A program made the position numbers and the translations under genes. 64,000 nucleotides of DNA from positions 496,001 to 560,000 of the forward strand of contig CAVSGS010000005.1 in assembly GCA_963727545.1 (NCBI GenBank). Reading direction: 5' to 3'. Origin of the DNA: Flexifilum sp963727545. Lineage in GTDB: Bacteria; Chloroflexota; Anaerolineae; Aggregatilineales; Phototrophicaceae. The notes beneath the pieces were generated by a model. It did no database searches, was not told the DNA's origin, and saw nothing but the letters and a program-made list of their open reading frames with translations. Positions 25,534-34,357 of this stretch are shown here, piece after piece (within the stretch, counting starts at the first letter, position 1; the number at the start of each line of letters is the position of its first letter).

Positions 25534-25722
25534 ATGCCACTGCTATCACGCCCATTCATCAGGGCGGGGTTGATCTATTTCATCGTCGGTTTGGCTGCCG
25601 GTGTGCTGACGGTTGGCTGGGTGATGTAGTTGATTATTGGCGTCGTCTACTGGATGTTCCCTATATACTCGAAGGACCGTCCCCGCCCAGTCGATTACTC
25701 AGCCGGGCTTACCTACCCCTAG
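25534..25722 (+). pseudogene. Remnant of a polytopic membrane protein next to the nitrite-reductase unit
   Basis: A 63-codon run with a TAG in the middle (25627-25629). First part MPLLSRPFIRAGLIYFIVG then LAAGVLTVGWVM; after the TAG the same frame gives LIIGVVYWMFPIYSKDRPRP. From memory, related full-length proteins read '…VGWVTQLIxGVVYWMFPKYSKxRPRG…' with more helices in between, so this copy has lost an internal segment, has a CAG-to-TAG change and is cut off at its end. Related in style to the 27185 membrane protein. It overlaps the 3' end of the convergent regulator. Confidence 0.55.
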
Positions 25723-26408
25723 GCAACCCTGCTTTTGCCTCTAATCCCTGATAATCAAGGATTTGGATCTGGTGGCGCTCGACCCGGATTAATTCTTCCT
25801 TTGCCAGACTGCGCAAGGCTCGGTTGAGCACATCGGGCACGGTGCCAAGCCAATTCGCCATCTCCGCTTGAGTCGCCCAGCGGGGGCGAGATAGCTGTCT
25901 CCTCGGTTGACTGTTCAATCAAGTAACGTGCCAAGCGTAATTCAATCGTCCGCAGCGATAAATCCTCGACCATCTGGATCAGCTGCTGCACCCGTTCAGC
26001 GAGGCGCTGAATGACAATTCGCCCAATTTCCGGATGCTGATCGAGCAGCTTGAGGATGACATCTTGCTGGATGAACCAGATCGTGCTTGGTTCGAGCGCA
26101 ATGACAGTCGCAGAATTAGTGGACTCGACGAAGACGCTGATCGCATTGAAGACTTCACCGGGACCGATGAACTGCAAAATCTGTTCGCGTCCATCTGGTG
26201 ACGTCTTAACCGCTTTGAGCCAACCCGTGTGAACAATATTGAGGGCGACGTCCTGTTCTCCTTCGAGAAACACGACCTGTCCGGCATCAAAATGCTCAAT
26301 CTTCATTTGCCGTGCAATGGTTTCGATCAGCGCGGGATCGAGTCGAGTAAAGTAAGGCACACTTGAGAGCGCATTTCTTACCTGATTGACTGCATCATCT
26401 ACCGACAT
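25709..26408 (-). pseudogene. Second Crp/Fnr-family regulator, one frame break in the DNA-binding domain
   Basis: The first 165 residues are an intact Crp-type sensor domain: FDAGQVVFLEGEQDVALNIV, REQILQFIGPGEVFNAI and SLRTIELRLARYLIEQ. Within EETAIS the frame breaks (near 25890-25905, one extra base), and the next frame gives RPRWATQAEMANWLGTVPDV and RALRSLAKEELIRVERHQI, the winged HTH. Repaired length is about 232 residues. It diverges from the ferredoxin-cupin gene. No N-terminal Cys cluster. The palindrome at 26507 is its likely operator. Confidence 0.8.
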
Positions 26409-26506
26409 AGCGCTAACTTCCGCATTCCACCTACCCCACCATTTTTACAGAGCTTCCCGCTCATTTTGGAGCAGATCAACCCGACAAGCAATCTTTCCGG
26501 ATGAAA

Positions 26507-26522
26507 TTCGACAAAAGTCGAA
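26507..26522. promoter_or_regulatory. Crp/Fnr-type palindrome in a divergent promoter
   Basis: TTCGAC-AAAA-GTCGAA is a perfect inverted repeat with the N4 spacing of FNR-family sites, flanked by AAA and ATTT. It lies between the second Crp/Fnr regulator (start 26408) and the ferredoxin-cupin gene (start 26613). The arms differ from the TTGAT box at 22413, so the two regulators may have separate sites. Confidence 0.6.
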
Positions 26523-26612
26523 GATTTGCTCGCGCAAATGACGGAGACTGTACTCAGGCAAACAGCTTGGGCAAACGGAATAGCAGTCAGCGACCGATGG
26601 GATAGTGACCAC

Positions 26613-27155
26613 ATGTCAAACCGGCAGCAAACACGACCCATTCCGCTGATCGATATCAATCAATGTAACGGTTGTGGGCTGTGTGTTCGAGTCTGCCCCA
26701 ACAACGTCCTGATACTGGAAGCCGGGGCTGCGTCGGTAGCAAATCCTCGCGCCTGTACCTATGTTGGTCACTGCGAACGCATCTGCCCGACGCAAGCTAT
26801 TAGCCGACCATTTCAGATCGTATTCATTCCCCCACAGGAGCACGCAATGGAGTCCTTATTCTATCCAGACTGGCAGGAGCAGGTCGTTTTTTCGCCGGAA
26901 GGTCCACAGCCGCAGACCTTGATCGAGAATGAGAAATTAAAGGTCATTATTGCCGGACTCGAAGCTGGGCAGAAGATTCCGCCCCACCCTGAAGCATGGG
27001 CGGTGTACCACTTTCTCGAAGGCGGCGGCTGGATGACCGTCGACGACGACCGCTATCCGGTTGGTCCGGGCGCAACGGTGATCACACCCGAAGGCGCTAA
27101 GCGCGGTGTCGAGGCTGAAACCCGGCTTATCTTCCTCGCAACCCGAATCGCTTGA
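26613..27155 (+). CDS. Ferredoxin-cupin fusion protein
   Basis: A 180-residue protein. Residues 1-78 are a ferredoxin with CNGCGLCVRVCP and a second set CTYVGHCERICP, in which one Cys of the usual CxxCxxC is absent (C-x5-C-x3-C). Residues 79-180 are a cupin (GLEAGQKIPPHPEAWAVYHF, GPGATVITPEGAKRG). A Met joins the halves (MESLFYPDWQ), so one in-frame gene carries both modules that stand apart in the nirK neighbourhood. The role may be sensing or protection against NO or O2; this is inference. No strong ribosome site at 26613; an earlier start at 26526 is possible. Confidence 0.82.
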   Translation: MSNRQQTRPIPLIDINQCNGCGLCVRVCPNNVLILEAGAASVANPRACTYVGHCERICPTQAISRPFQIVFIPPQEHAMESLFYPDWQEQVVFSPEGPQPQTLIENEKLKVIIAGLEAGQKIPPHPEAWAVYHFLEGGGWMTVDDDRYPVGPGATVITPEGAKRGVEAETRLIFLATRIA

Positions 27156-27184
27156 GCTGACGAATTAACCAGAAGAGGAAACTC

Positions 27185-28411
27185 GTGTTCAACCCCTATT
27201 TTCTCGTCGCATTTCTCTATATCGCGCTGGCACTACTAGGTGCGCTGGACGCTGCGCTGGTCAACTTTGGGCTGCTGCCTGCTTTCGCGGGGATGGGTTG
27301 GGTGAGGGTACATTTCATCACGCTGGGCGCCCTGACGGAGTTCGCTTTTGGCGCTGTCCCGATCCTTGTTGCTGCACGCACGAAACTGCCGCACCCCAAA
27401 ATCCGCTGGGACATCTGGCTAAGCTTGAACTTGGGGCTGCTCATCCTGCTGGTTGGCATTCCGCCGATCAACGCCGTATTCATCACCGCCGGTGGCACTT
27501 TGGTCTTCATCGCGGTCCTCCTGCTCATGGTGCAGTTGGTGAAAATGCGGAGCGCAGGTACAGGAACGCAAACATCTGGCGGGCGAAAGTTCTATCTAAT
27601 GGGCTTAGCCTATCTGCTGCTGGGTATTATCGTCGGCACCGGTTTATGGCAAGGTTGGGCGGTCTGGCTGCAAATCAAAGTCCCGCTCGAAGTCCATATC
27701 CACGCCAACAACTGGGGTTTTATGTCGCTGGTGTTCGCTGGACTGCTGGTTGATCTCTATCCGGGCTTTGCCGGACGTTCGCTGGCTTGGCAACGGTCGA
27801 TCACGCCCATCTTCTGGATGATGACGCTGGGTGCGCTGGGGCTGGTGCTCGGTCCGTGGTTCCAATCGAACCTGTTTACGGTGCCCGGATTGATCCTGCA
27901 TGTGAGCGCAACCCTCTGGCTCTTGCTAAACGTGATCAAACCGCTGGTGGGCACCCGCCAGCTCCGGACACCCGGCATGCTCCATCTCGTCACCGCCTAC
28001 GTCTGGATTCTCGCTCCGATTCTCGTTGCTCCGCTGATCATCCTGCGGGTGCCGGGCTTTCCCGGCGCGGGCATCGAACAAAACGCGCCGCAAGCGCTGA
28101 TCTACGGCTGGGTACTCCAATTCGGCTACGCGATCATCCCGTTGCTTTTCCGCCGCATCTTTCTGCCTGATACCCTCCCGAAGCTCGGCGGGAGCTGGTT
28201 TAGTCTGATCGCAGTACATCTGGGCGGGATTTTTCTCTGGGCTGGGATTTTCCTCCACGAGTATCAGGCAGCGCTGGATGGAATGGCTTATGGGTTGTGG
28301 TTTGCCTCGATGCTGCCGATCGCCTATGAATTGTGGCAGATTGTGCGCGCCGGAGTGGAGGCGCTAGGCGATAAAGAAGTATCTCCGGCTGTGCCAGTGT
28401 CCGGCGACTGA
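27185..28411 (+). CDS. Polytopic NnrS/heme-copper-oxidase-I-like membrane protein
   Basis: A 408-residue protein with about twelve membrane helices. Histidines lie inside or beside helices: VRVHFITLGALTEF, EVHIHANNWGFMSLVFAG, ILHVSATLWLLLNV, LHLVTAYVWILAP and FLHEYQAALDG. This spacing recalls oxidase subunit I / NorB-like and NnrS heme-copper proteins of NO metabolism, though no complete copper-B set (H-x-[YW]-…-HH) can be seen. It follows the ferredoxin-cupin gene by 29 bases with GAGGAAA before a GTG start, so the two form one unit. A role in NO handling is likely by context. Confidence 0.7.
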   Translation: MFNPYFLVAFLYIALALLGALDAALVNFGLLPAFAGMGWVRVHFITLGALTEFAFGAVPILVAARTKLPHPKIRWDIWLSLNLGLLILLVGIPPINAVFITAGGTLVFIAVLLLMVQLVKMRSAGTGTQTSGGRKFYLMGLAYLLLGIIVGTGLWQGWAVWLQIKVPLEVHIHANNWGFMSLVFAGLLVDLYPGFAGRSLAWQRSITPIFWMMTLGALGLVLGPWFQSNLFTVPGLILHVSATLWLLLNVIKPLVGTRQLRTPGMLHLVTAYVWILAPILVAPLIILRVPGFPGAGIEQNAPQALIYGWVLQFGYAIIPLLFRRIFLPDTLPKLGGSWFSLIAVHLGGIFLWAGIFLHEYQAALDGMAYGLWFASMLPIAYELWQIVRAGVEALGDKEVSPAVPVSGD

Positions 28412-28460
28412 ATTAAGCGGTGCAACGAACACTGCTTTGTAGGTCCTTCGTCAAGTGCTT

Positions 28461-28490
28461 AACGAGGGCGCAGCGTGCTGCGCCCTCGTT
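28461..28490. terminator. Perfect 14-bp hairpin after the NnrS-like gene
   Basis: AACGAGGGCGCAGC (28461-28474), loop GT, and its exact complement (28477-28490). It lies 50 bases after the stop. There is no T-run, so termination would depend on the stem alone; it could also be a mobile palindrome. Confidence 0.6.
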
Positions 28491-28994
28491 GTACGTTCAC
28501 GTTTAGCGCCTAGAATACGTTTTATTGTCCACATCGACGATCAGCATCGGTTGGTGGTGCGTGAAGGCTGGATCATTACTGTTGATCTTTTCCATCAGCG
28601 CACGGGCGGATATGTCTTGCGGGACAATTACCGGATCGGTAGACATAACCGTTGCAACGGGAATGGTCAGGAGCGCGTCGGCTTCGTATTTGGGGATTAT
28701 AACTGGCGCTATTCTGTGCCAGAAATATTGGAAGAGAGAAACTGGGTGTTAGAAGCCATTTGAAAAGTCACTGAGCGGCACGCAGACGTTGTATCCGAAT
28801 AGCGATACGAAGAAAACACATTCCGGTGAACAACTCAGCATTAGGGCAGCGTGGCACATTTTATCATGTGCCTGCCAACTAAAGCGCTTAACCGGTGTCC
28901 ACCGTTGGCAAAAAAGGGGAAGTTCATTACTACATCATGAACACGTGCTGGTCTAGGATTCAAGGAGATGTAATGGGTATTCGGAGGTGACTTC
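28491..28994. other. Intergenic stretch, no convincing gene
   Basis: About 500 bases. An open frame of about 100 codons exists (from 28455), but it begins in the hairpin, has no ribosome-binding site and looks like no protein. Nothing else was found. Confidence 0.45.
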
Positions 28995-29168
28995 ATGACC
29001 GACAAACCATCTCCGTGGGAAATGGTTCTGATGCTCTTTCTCGTCGCCCCCTTCGTTATTATGCAATTCGCGGACTTCAGCAACACCGACATCTCGATTC
29101 CAGCGCTGATAACCGCGATTCTCGCGTTCCTCGCCACCTTGGCGGGAAGACACCACATTTCCCGCTAA
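28995..29168 (+). CDS. 57-residue membrane protein with two helices
   Basis: MTDKPSPWEMVLMLFLVAPF opens the frame, then FSNTDISIPALITAILAFLA and a short basic end (GRHHISR). GGAGGTGA directly upstream is an almost perfect ribosome-binding site. Two hydrophobic segments with a short polar hinge. No family recognised. Its strong translation start and codon use argue for a real gene; it lies alone before the LysR gene. Confidence 0.65.
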   Translation: MTDKPSPWEMVLMLFLVAPFVIMQFADFSNTDISIPALITAILAFLATLAGRHHISR

Positions 29169-29214
29169 AGTCTGGTAATGTACCTCGGTCAGCTTAGAGA
29201 TATGGGCGGTTTAG

Positions 29215-30138
29215 ATGATTGACTCCGTAAAGCTGCAAATGTTTCTCTATGCGGCTCAGACTTTGAGTTTTTCGGAGGCTGCCCGGCAGCTTAATCTGAC
29301 GCAGCCCACCATCAGCCATCACATCAAGACGCTCGAACAATCATTAGGCGTCGAGTTGTTCGACCGCTCAAGCCCCAAACTAAAGCTAACTGAGGCGGGT
29401 CAGTTGTTGCTCCCTTGGGCACGCAAGATGATTCACGAGTCCATCGAGATCCAACAGATGTTGGATTCCCTGCACGAGAATGTTGCTGGGAATCTGCGCA
29501 TTGCCTGCAGTACGACCACCGGAAAATATATGCTGCCGCTCATTGCCGCGCGTTTCCGCACACTGCATCCCGGCGTGGAGGTTTCGATACTCGGCTGCAC
29601 TCAAGAATATGTCGTCCCGCGACTGCTTCAACAGGAGGCGAATCTCGGTGTCGTCAGTTACGATGCCTGCGGTGGCGAATTTGAATGCCAAGAGTTCTTT
29701 ACTGACCATATTGTACTGATTGCTCCGAAGGGGCATCCGTGGTCACTGCGGGACGGCATCGACATCGCCGAGCTCACCGAAGTGCCGTTCATTCTCCGCG
29801 AAGAGACGTCGGGGACGCAGCGCGTAATGCTCGCCGAATTGGGCAAGCACGATATCACGCTCGATGACATGGACATTTTTTTGCAAGTCGGCAATGCCGA
29901 AGCTATCGTGAAGACGATCGAAGCCAGTTATGGTGTTTCCTTTGTCTCCCGGTTGGCAGCTTCGTGGGCATTGGAAAAAGGTACGGTGGTCGAGATCCCC
30001 GTTCTAGGCATCGACCTACGCCGCGCAATCTACATGATTCGTCCAACAAGGTACTCGGCGAACCGGGCGGTCGAAGCATTTTGGAGCTTCGTCCACCATC
30101 CGATGAATGCCGATCTCATGCACATTGCCGAGATCTGA
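29215..30138 (+). CDS. LysR-family transcriptional regulator
   Basis: A 307-residue regulator with the LysR HTH (LYAAQTLSFSEAARQLNLTQ, PTISHHIKTLEQSLGVELFD) and a substrate-binding effector domain (LRIACSTTTGKYMLPLIAAR, then EATNxGVVSYDA-like strand and GTQRVMLAELG). The effector domain with the GTQR motif resembles CbbR/CysB-type members, which sense metabolites. It converges on the iorB gene 12 bases away; the target cannot be inferred with certainty, but the oxidoreductase genes are the nearest candidates. Confidence 0.9.
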   Translation: MIDSVKLQMFLYAAQTLSFSEAARQLNLTQPTISHHIKTLEQSLGVELFDRSSPKLKLTEAGQLLLPWARKMIHESIEIQQMLDSLHENVAGNLRIACSTTTGKYMLPLIAARFRTLHPGVEVSILGCTQEYVVPRLLQQEANLGVVSYDACGGEFECQEFFTDHIVLIAPKGHPWSLRDGIDIAELTEVPFILREETSGTQRVMLAELGKHDITLDDMDIFLQVGNAEAIVKTIEASYGVSFVSRLAASWALEKGTVVEIPVLGIDLRRAIYMIRPTRYSANRAVEAFWSFVHHPMNADLMHIAEI

Positions 30139-30150
30139 TTCTTGATCCGC

Positions 30151-32235
30151 TTAGCGAAGGTTGGACCGCAGATCTTCGGCGCGAATTGGCAAGCGACGGA
30201 TCCGCTTTCCGGTGACCGCATAAATTGCGTTCAATAAAGCCGGTGTCGCTGGCGGATTCCCCATCTCCCCGATCCCGGTGGGGCACAAGCCGTCGGGCAC
30301 AATATGCACTTCGACGGTCGGCATCTCGTTGAAGCGGATCAGCGGATAATCGCGGAAATGACGCTGCACAACCTGACCGTGATCGAGCGTGATCTCCCCG
30401 TACAAGGCGCTGGTCAACCCAAAGACGATACCCCCTTCCATCTGCGCCTCGACCATGTCGGGATTGATGACTTGCCCACAATCGACGGCGCAGACGACCC
30501 GGTAAATCTTGAGATTGCCATCGATCACGGAGACCTCAACGACCTGCGCTACCGAGGTATTCCACGTCTTGTGAGCGGCAATCCCGCGCCCCCAGCCTTC
30601 CGGCAGCGGCGATCCCCATCCCGCCTCAGTGGCGGCGAGTTCGAGCACCCGCTTGATCGGCTCGTCATCATCCAGCAGCGCCATGCGGAACGCGTAAGGG
30701 TCGCTGCTGCTGGCGGCGGCGAGTTCATCGATGAAGCACTCGTTGATCACCGCATTCTGCGTATTGAAGACGCCGCGCCAGTAGCCGGTGGGAATCGGCA
30801 GCGACAGAGCACTGGGGTAAATGTCTTTGGTCGCGATGCTGTAGGGCACATCAATGCCGTGATTGAGATCCGTCTCATCTGCGACGTACTGAGCGGCAAT
30901 GTGATGCTCCCACGTGAGCGGCGTGCCGTCGGCAGCCAAGCTCGCCCGCAGCTGGTGAAAGCTGGCAGGGCGATAGAAGTCATGCTGAAAGTCGTCTTCG
31001 CGCGTCCAGAATATTTTGACCGGCGCACCGATGATCATGGAGAGTTCGACTGCTTCGTCTACGTAGTCAACCCGCAGCCGCCGTCCGAAGCCGCCGCCGA
31101 TCAGCGTTACATGGATGCGAATCGCATCCTCCGGCAGCCCGGTGATCGATTGGGCGTGCCGCTTCGCTTCCTGCCGGTTCTGGGTCGGCACCCAAACGTC
31201 GCACCCATCCGGTCGCACGTCGGCGACACAGATCATCGGCTCCATCGTCGCGTGGGCAAGATAGGGCACCTCGTAGAATGCCTCGATGACGGCGGCTGAA
31301 TCATCAGTTGATGGCGTGGCATTGGCACCGATCTTGTCCAAAGCCATCCGGCGGATTTTGTCGCTGTCGAGGTCATAAGCCGAGCCGTAGTCCCAGCGGA
31401 CGTTGAGCGCATCTCTGCCCTGAAGTGCCGACCATGTGTCGTCGGCGACCACCGCGACTCCGCTCTCGATTTCGACGACGCGGCGCACGCCCGGCAGTGC
31501 CAGCGCCGCTTCAGCGTCGAAGCTCGCCACCCAACCGCCAAAGACCGGACAGCGGGCAACGACGGCGTGCCTCATCCTCGGAAGAAACACGTCACTGCCA
31601 AACAGGGCGCTCCCGGTCACGAACGCTGGCTCGTCAATCTGCCCGCGGCGCGTGCCCATATACCGGAAATGCTCCGGGCTTTTGTACTCCAAATCGCAGC
31701 GTTCGGGCAGCGGCAGCGACGCCGCCACGTCGATCAACTGACCATAACGCAGCTGCTGCTCGGTGGGATCGTGGATGACTGCGCCATGCTCAGCGCGACA
31801 GGTCCCCCGGTCGACGTCCCATACATGTGCCGCCGCCGTGATCAGCATACAGCGCGCAGAAGCGCCCGCCAGCCGCAGCAGAAAGTAGGAATTCTGAAGA
31901 CTCACGCTGCCGCCGGTCACTTGATCGCCGTAGATCGGGTCGGCAGGCGCTTGTTCGACCCGGATCATCGACCAATCGACTTCCAGTTCGTCCGCAAGAA
32001 TCATCGGAATGGCGGTCTGTATGCCCTGCCCCATCTCCGAACGATGCACCATCAGAGTCACGCTGCCAGCGGAATCAATCCGCAGATAGGCATTGGGGAC
32101 AAACTCATCCGGCTGATCCGCCGCTTGCACCTTCACGATCCGATCTGGCAAGACCAAGCCGAGCACCAAACTCGCGCCCGCCGCCGCTGAAATGGTGAGG
32201 AAGTCTCGCCGACTGATCGGCGCGCTGCCGTTCAT
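30151..32235 (-). CDS. Molybdenum hydroxylase large subunit (IorB/aldehyde-oxidase type) with Tat signal
   Basis: A 694-residue xanthine-oxidase-family catalytic subunit. The N-terminus SRRDFLTISAAAGASLVLG is a twin-arginine signal, as in isoquinoline 1-oxidoreductase and membrane-bound aldehyde dehydrogenases. Molybdopterin-binding motifs include LIGGGFGRRL and TGIGEMGNPPATPALLN, the latter with the catalytic Glu. It hydroxylates aldehydes or N-heterocycles with water as oxygen source. It overlaps the 2Fe-2S subunit by four bases (ATGA). No cytochrome c subunit follows, so the electron acceptor is unknown. Confidence 0.92.
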   Translation of the reverse strand: MNGSAPISRRDFLTISAAAGASLVLGLVLPDRIVKVQAADQPDEFVPNAYLRIDSAGSVTLMVHRSEMGQGIQTAIPMILADELEVDWSMIRVEQAPADPIYGDQVTGGSVSLQNSYFLLRLAGASARCMLITAAAHVWDVDRGTCRAEHGAVIHDPTEQQLRYGQLIDVAASLPLPERCDLEYKSPEHFRYMGTRRGQIDEPAFVTGSALFGSDVFLPRMRHAVVARCPVFGGWVASFDAEAALALPGVRRVVEIESGVAVVADDTWSALQGRDALNVRWDYGSAYDLDSDKIRRMALDKIGANATPSTDDSAAVIEAFYEVPYLAHATMEPMICVADVRPDGCDVWVPTQNRQEAKRHAQSITGLPEDAIRIHVTLIGGGFGRRLRVDYVDEAVELSMIIGAPVKIFWTREDDFQHDFYRPASFHQLRASLAADGTPLTWEHHIAAQYVADETDLNHGIDVPYSIATKDIYPSALSLPIPTGYWRGVFNTQNAVINECFIDELAAASSSDPYAFRMALLDDDEPIKRVLELAATEAGWGSPLPEGWGRGIAAHKTWNTSVAQVVEVSVIDGNLKIYRVVCAVDCGQVINPDMVEAQMEGGIVFGLTSALYGEITLDHGQVVQRHFRDYPLIRFNEMPTVEVHIVPDGLCPTGIGEMGNPPATPALLNAIYAVTGKRIRRLPIRAEDLRSNLR

Positions 32236-32699
32236 AACTTCGCTCCGATCTCGATCGCTCGATGAATGGCGCGCCGGATGCGCTGGTAAGTTCCGCAGCG
32301 ACAGACGATGCTGCTCATCGCTTGGTCGATAGCTTCGTCATCAGGTTGGGGATTACTGGCAAGCAGCGCCGCTGCCTGCATGATCTGCCCCGGCTGACAG
32401 TAGCCACACTGCGAGACTTTTTCCTCGATCCACGCCTGCTGGAGGGGATGAGTTCCATCCGGCGACAGCCCCTCGATGGTCAGCACTTCACGATCGCCGA
32501 CTTCGCCGAGTTCGGTGCTGCACGCATGGACAGCCTGACCGTCAAGTAGGACGGTACAGACACCGCACCAATCCCCGCCACAGCTATATTTCGTCCCCGT
32601 CAGTCGCAGCGTATCGCGCAGCACCCACAGCAGCGGCGTCTCCGGGCTGGCTGCAACGGTATAGGGTATCCCGTTGACCCTGATCGTGGTTGCGGTCAT
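32232..32699 (-). CDS. 2Fe-2S subunit of a molybdenum hydroxylase (IorA type)
   Basis: A 155-residue protein with two [2Fe-2S] centres: the plant-type site CGGDWCGVCTVLLDG followed by AVHAC, and the helical site CGYCQPGQIMQA with CRCGTYQRI. It passes electrons from the molybdenum subunit encoded just downstream. ATG 32699 has AGGAAGG nine bases upstream. The pair matches the two-subunit IorAB arrangement rather than three-subunit CO dehydrogenases. Confidence 0.93.
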   Translation of the reverse strand: MTATTIRVNGIPYTVAASPETPLLWVLRDTLRLTGTKYSCGGDWCGVCTVLLDGQAVHACSTELGEVGDREVLTIEGLSPDGTHPLQQAWIEEKVSQCGYCQPGQIMQAAALLASNPQPDDEAIDQAMSSIVCRCGTYQRIRRAIHRAIEIGAKL

Positions 32700-32798
32700 C
32701 TCCTCAGCCTTCCTGATTTTCCCATGTATGAGAATCAATCTGTGCCTTGGTTGATCAAGACACAGATCAATTCACGGGTGAGCCGTACGGGTCTGTAG

Positions 32799-33161
32799 CT
32801 AGAAGACGTAGGTCATTTCCGCGCCATCGGCATCCATCAGGAAGGGCGGCGCTTTCTGGATGGAGATGCGCGAATCGCGTAGGTCTTCCGGAGCGATGCC
32901 CTGATTCTCCAGCGCTAGCTCGCATAGCACCACCTTGCCCCCCTGATCGAGGATGGTTTCCATCAGACCGACCGGATTCGGCAAGCCCTTCGGCGTGCCG
33001 AGATCCTCCAACGCGCCCTTGAGCGCCCACTTCGCGCCCGCAGGGCAGAAGAATAGGTGGACTTCATAGTCCAGCGCGATGCCGGACGACCCGAAAATCA
33101 GCGTCGGCATGATGTTCTTGGGAGCATCGCCATTGCAAACCACTACCATCTTTTGAGTCAT
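32799..33161 (-). CDS. DsrE-family sulfur-trafficking-like protein
   Basis: A 120-residue DsrE/DsrF-fold protein: the start MVVVCNGDAPKNIMPTLIFG, then HLFFCPAGAKWALKG and KVVLCELALENQG. Several Cys are present, among them Cys in FFCPAG and VVLCEL, the latter at the position of the active-site Cys of the DsrE/TusD group. Such proteins receive sulfane sulfur from TusA. As the last gene of the hdr/tusA-like operon it fits a persulfide relay. The QmoC-like gene ends 34 bases upstream. Confidence 0.85.
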   Translation of the reverse strand: MTQKMVVVCNGDAPKNIMPTLIFGSSGIALDYEVHLFFCPAGAKWALKGALEDLGTPKGLPNPVGLMETILDQGGKVVLCELALENQGIAPEDLRDSRISIQKAPPFLMDADGAEMTYVF

Positions 33162-33194
33162 GTTGTTCTCTCCTTAGAGACTGCACATTCAAAG

Positions 33195-34357
33195 TCAATC
33201 GGTTCCCGCAGTGACCAGCCCATCAGCCGGGCGCTGCTCTGCGGCTCGTTCCTGAACTCGTTCCAGATAGAGTGCCATCGGGCGATAAATGAGGTGTGAC
33301 CATTTCCCGATACCCACCTCGGTATCCAGCATGGCGACCATCGCCATCACGTGGACGGTGTAGATCGCGTAAGTCGGCAGCGCCCAACCGGCGTAGCGGA
33401 AGATGTGGACGAGAATGCCGGTGATCGCGCCGATCAGGATGAACGCCGGGAAGAGCCAGTCGGTATGGTGCGAGAAGCGGTGCATCTGCTCGCGCTTGCG
33501 CATCCGCCCGATCAACGCTTCCGACGCGGCGTAGATCAGCACGATGGTGGCGTAATAGCCCAGCCAGCGCTGCGGGTTGTAGATGGGGTACAGCGCGTCG
33601 GTTTGGAACCAGCCCAGCAAGCCGACCACCAGCACCAGCATGATCAGGTAGCCGGACATCAGCAGCAGGTGATTGCGCCAGCGCCGCTGCTGCACCGGCT
33701 CGCCGCAGGCGCGCCAGCGCCGCTGCGTGAAGAAGTGGATGAGAAAGGTCTTGAACTCTGCCGCGTAAATCGACAGTGGGATCGGATTCTCCGCTGGTTT
33801 CATGATCAGCCGGTGCATTTCCAGCGTGCTCTTGCGCCAGCCGGTAGCTGAGGTAAGGCGAAGTGCAGCAGCACCAGCGCCCAGACCGAATCGACCGGCG
33901 CGAACTGATTCAGCGCCACGTGATCGGTGACGAGGTTGACGCCGCCCGTCAGCGCGTGGTAGCCGATCAGCAGGATCAGCACCAGCGCCACGTAGCGCGC
34001 GACCACCATCAGCACCGCTTTGCCGGAGCGGTACAGGCGCGCGCCCTCGCCGGAGCGGTCGTACTGAGCCGTCACCCAGCGCCGGATCGCCATCATGGTC
34101 TCGGCGGGTTCCGCGCCTCTGGGGCAGGTTTCGGTACACTGCCCGCAGTAGTAACACTGCCACGGATCGGTGCTTTCGAGGATGCGATCTTTCAAGCCCA
34201 ACTGCGCATAGCGGATCAGGTCGCGCGGGAACGGATGCTGGTCGCTGGTCAGTGGGCAGATCGCGGTGCAGTTGCCGCAGTTAAAACAGGCTTCGGTGTT
34301 GACGGCACCGTAGGCTTTGAGTTCTTGCATAAAATTCAAGTCCACCCGCTGACTCAT
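33195..34357 (-). pseudogene. QmoC/HdrC-HdrE-like membrane electron-transfer subunit, one frame break
   Basis: N-terminal HdrC-like half with two clusters (CFNCGNCTAICP, CYYCGQCTETCP), then membrane helices (RYVALVLILLIGYHALTGG). Near 33855 the frame breaks by one missing base after VLLHFAL; the next frame continues SATGWRKSTLEMHRLIM and four more helices to GKWSHLIYRPMALYLERV, a motif typical of QmoC/NarI-type cytochrome b subunits. Repaired length about 387 residues. It would link quinone or menaquinone to the soluble HdrA proteins. ATG overlaps the preceding stop (ATGA). Confidence 0.85.

Noticed and set aside
28455..28763. A 102-codon plus-strand frame after the NnrS-like gene
   Set aside because: It begins within a perfect hairpin, has no ribosome-binding site and overlaps other equally poor frames.
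32750..32775. TTGATCAA-type palindrome upstream of the IorA gene as an FNR site
   Set aside because: The TTGAT and ATCAA halves are either directly abutting or nine bases apart, not at the N4 spacing of FNR-family sites.
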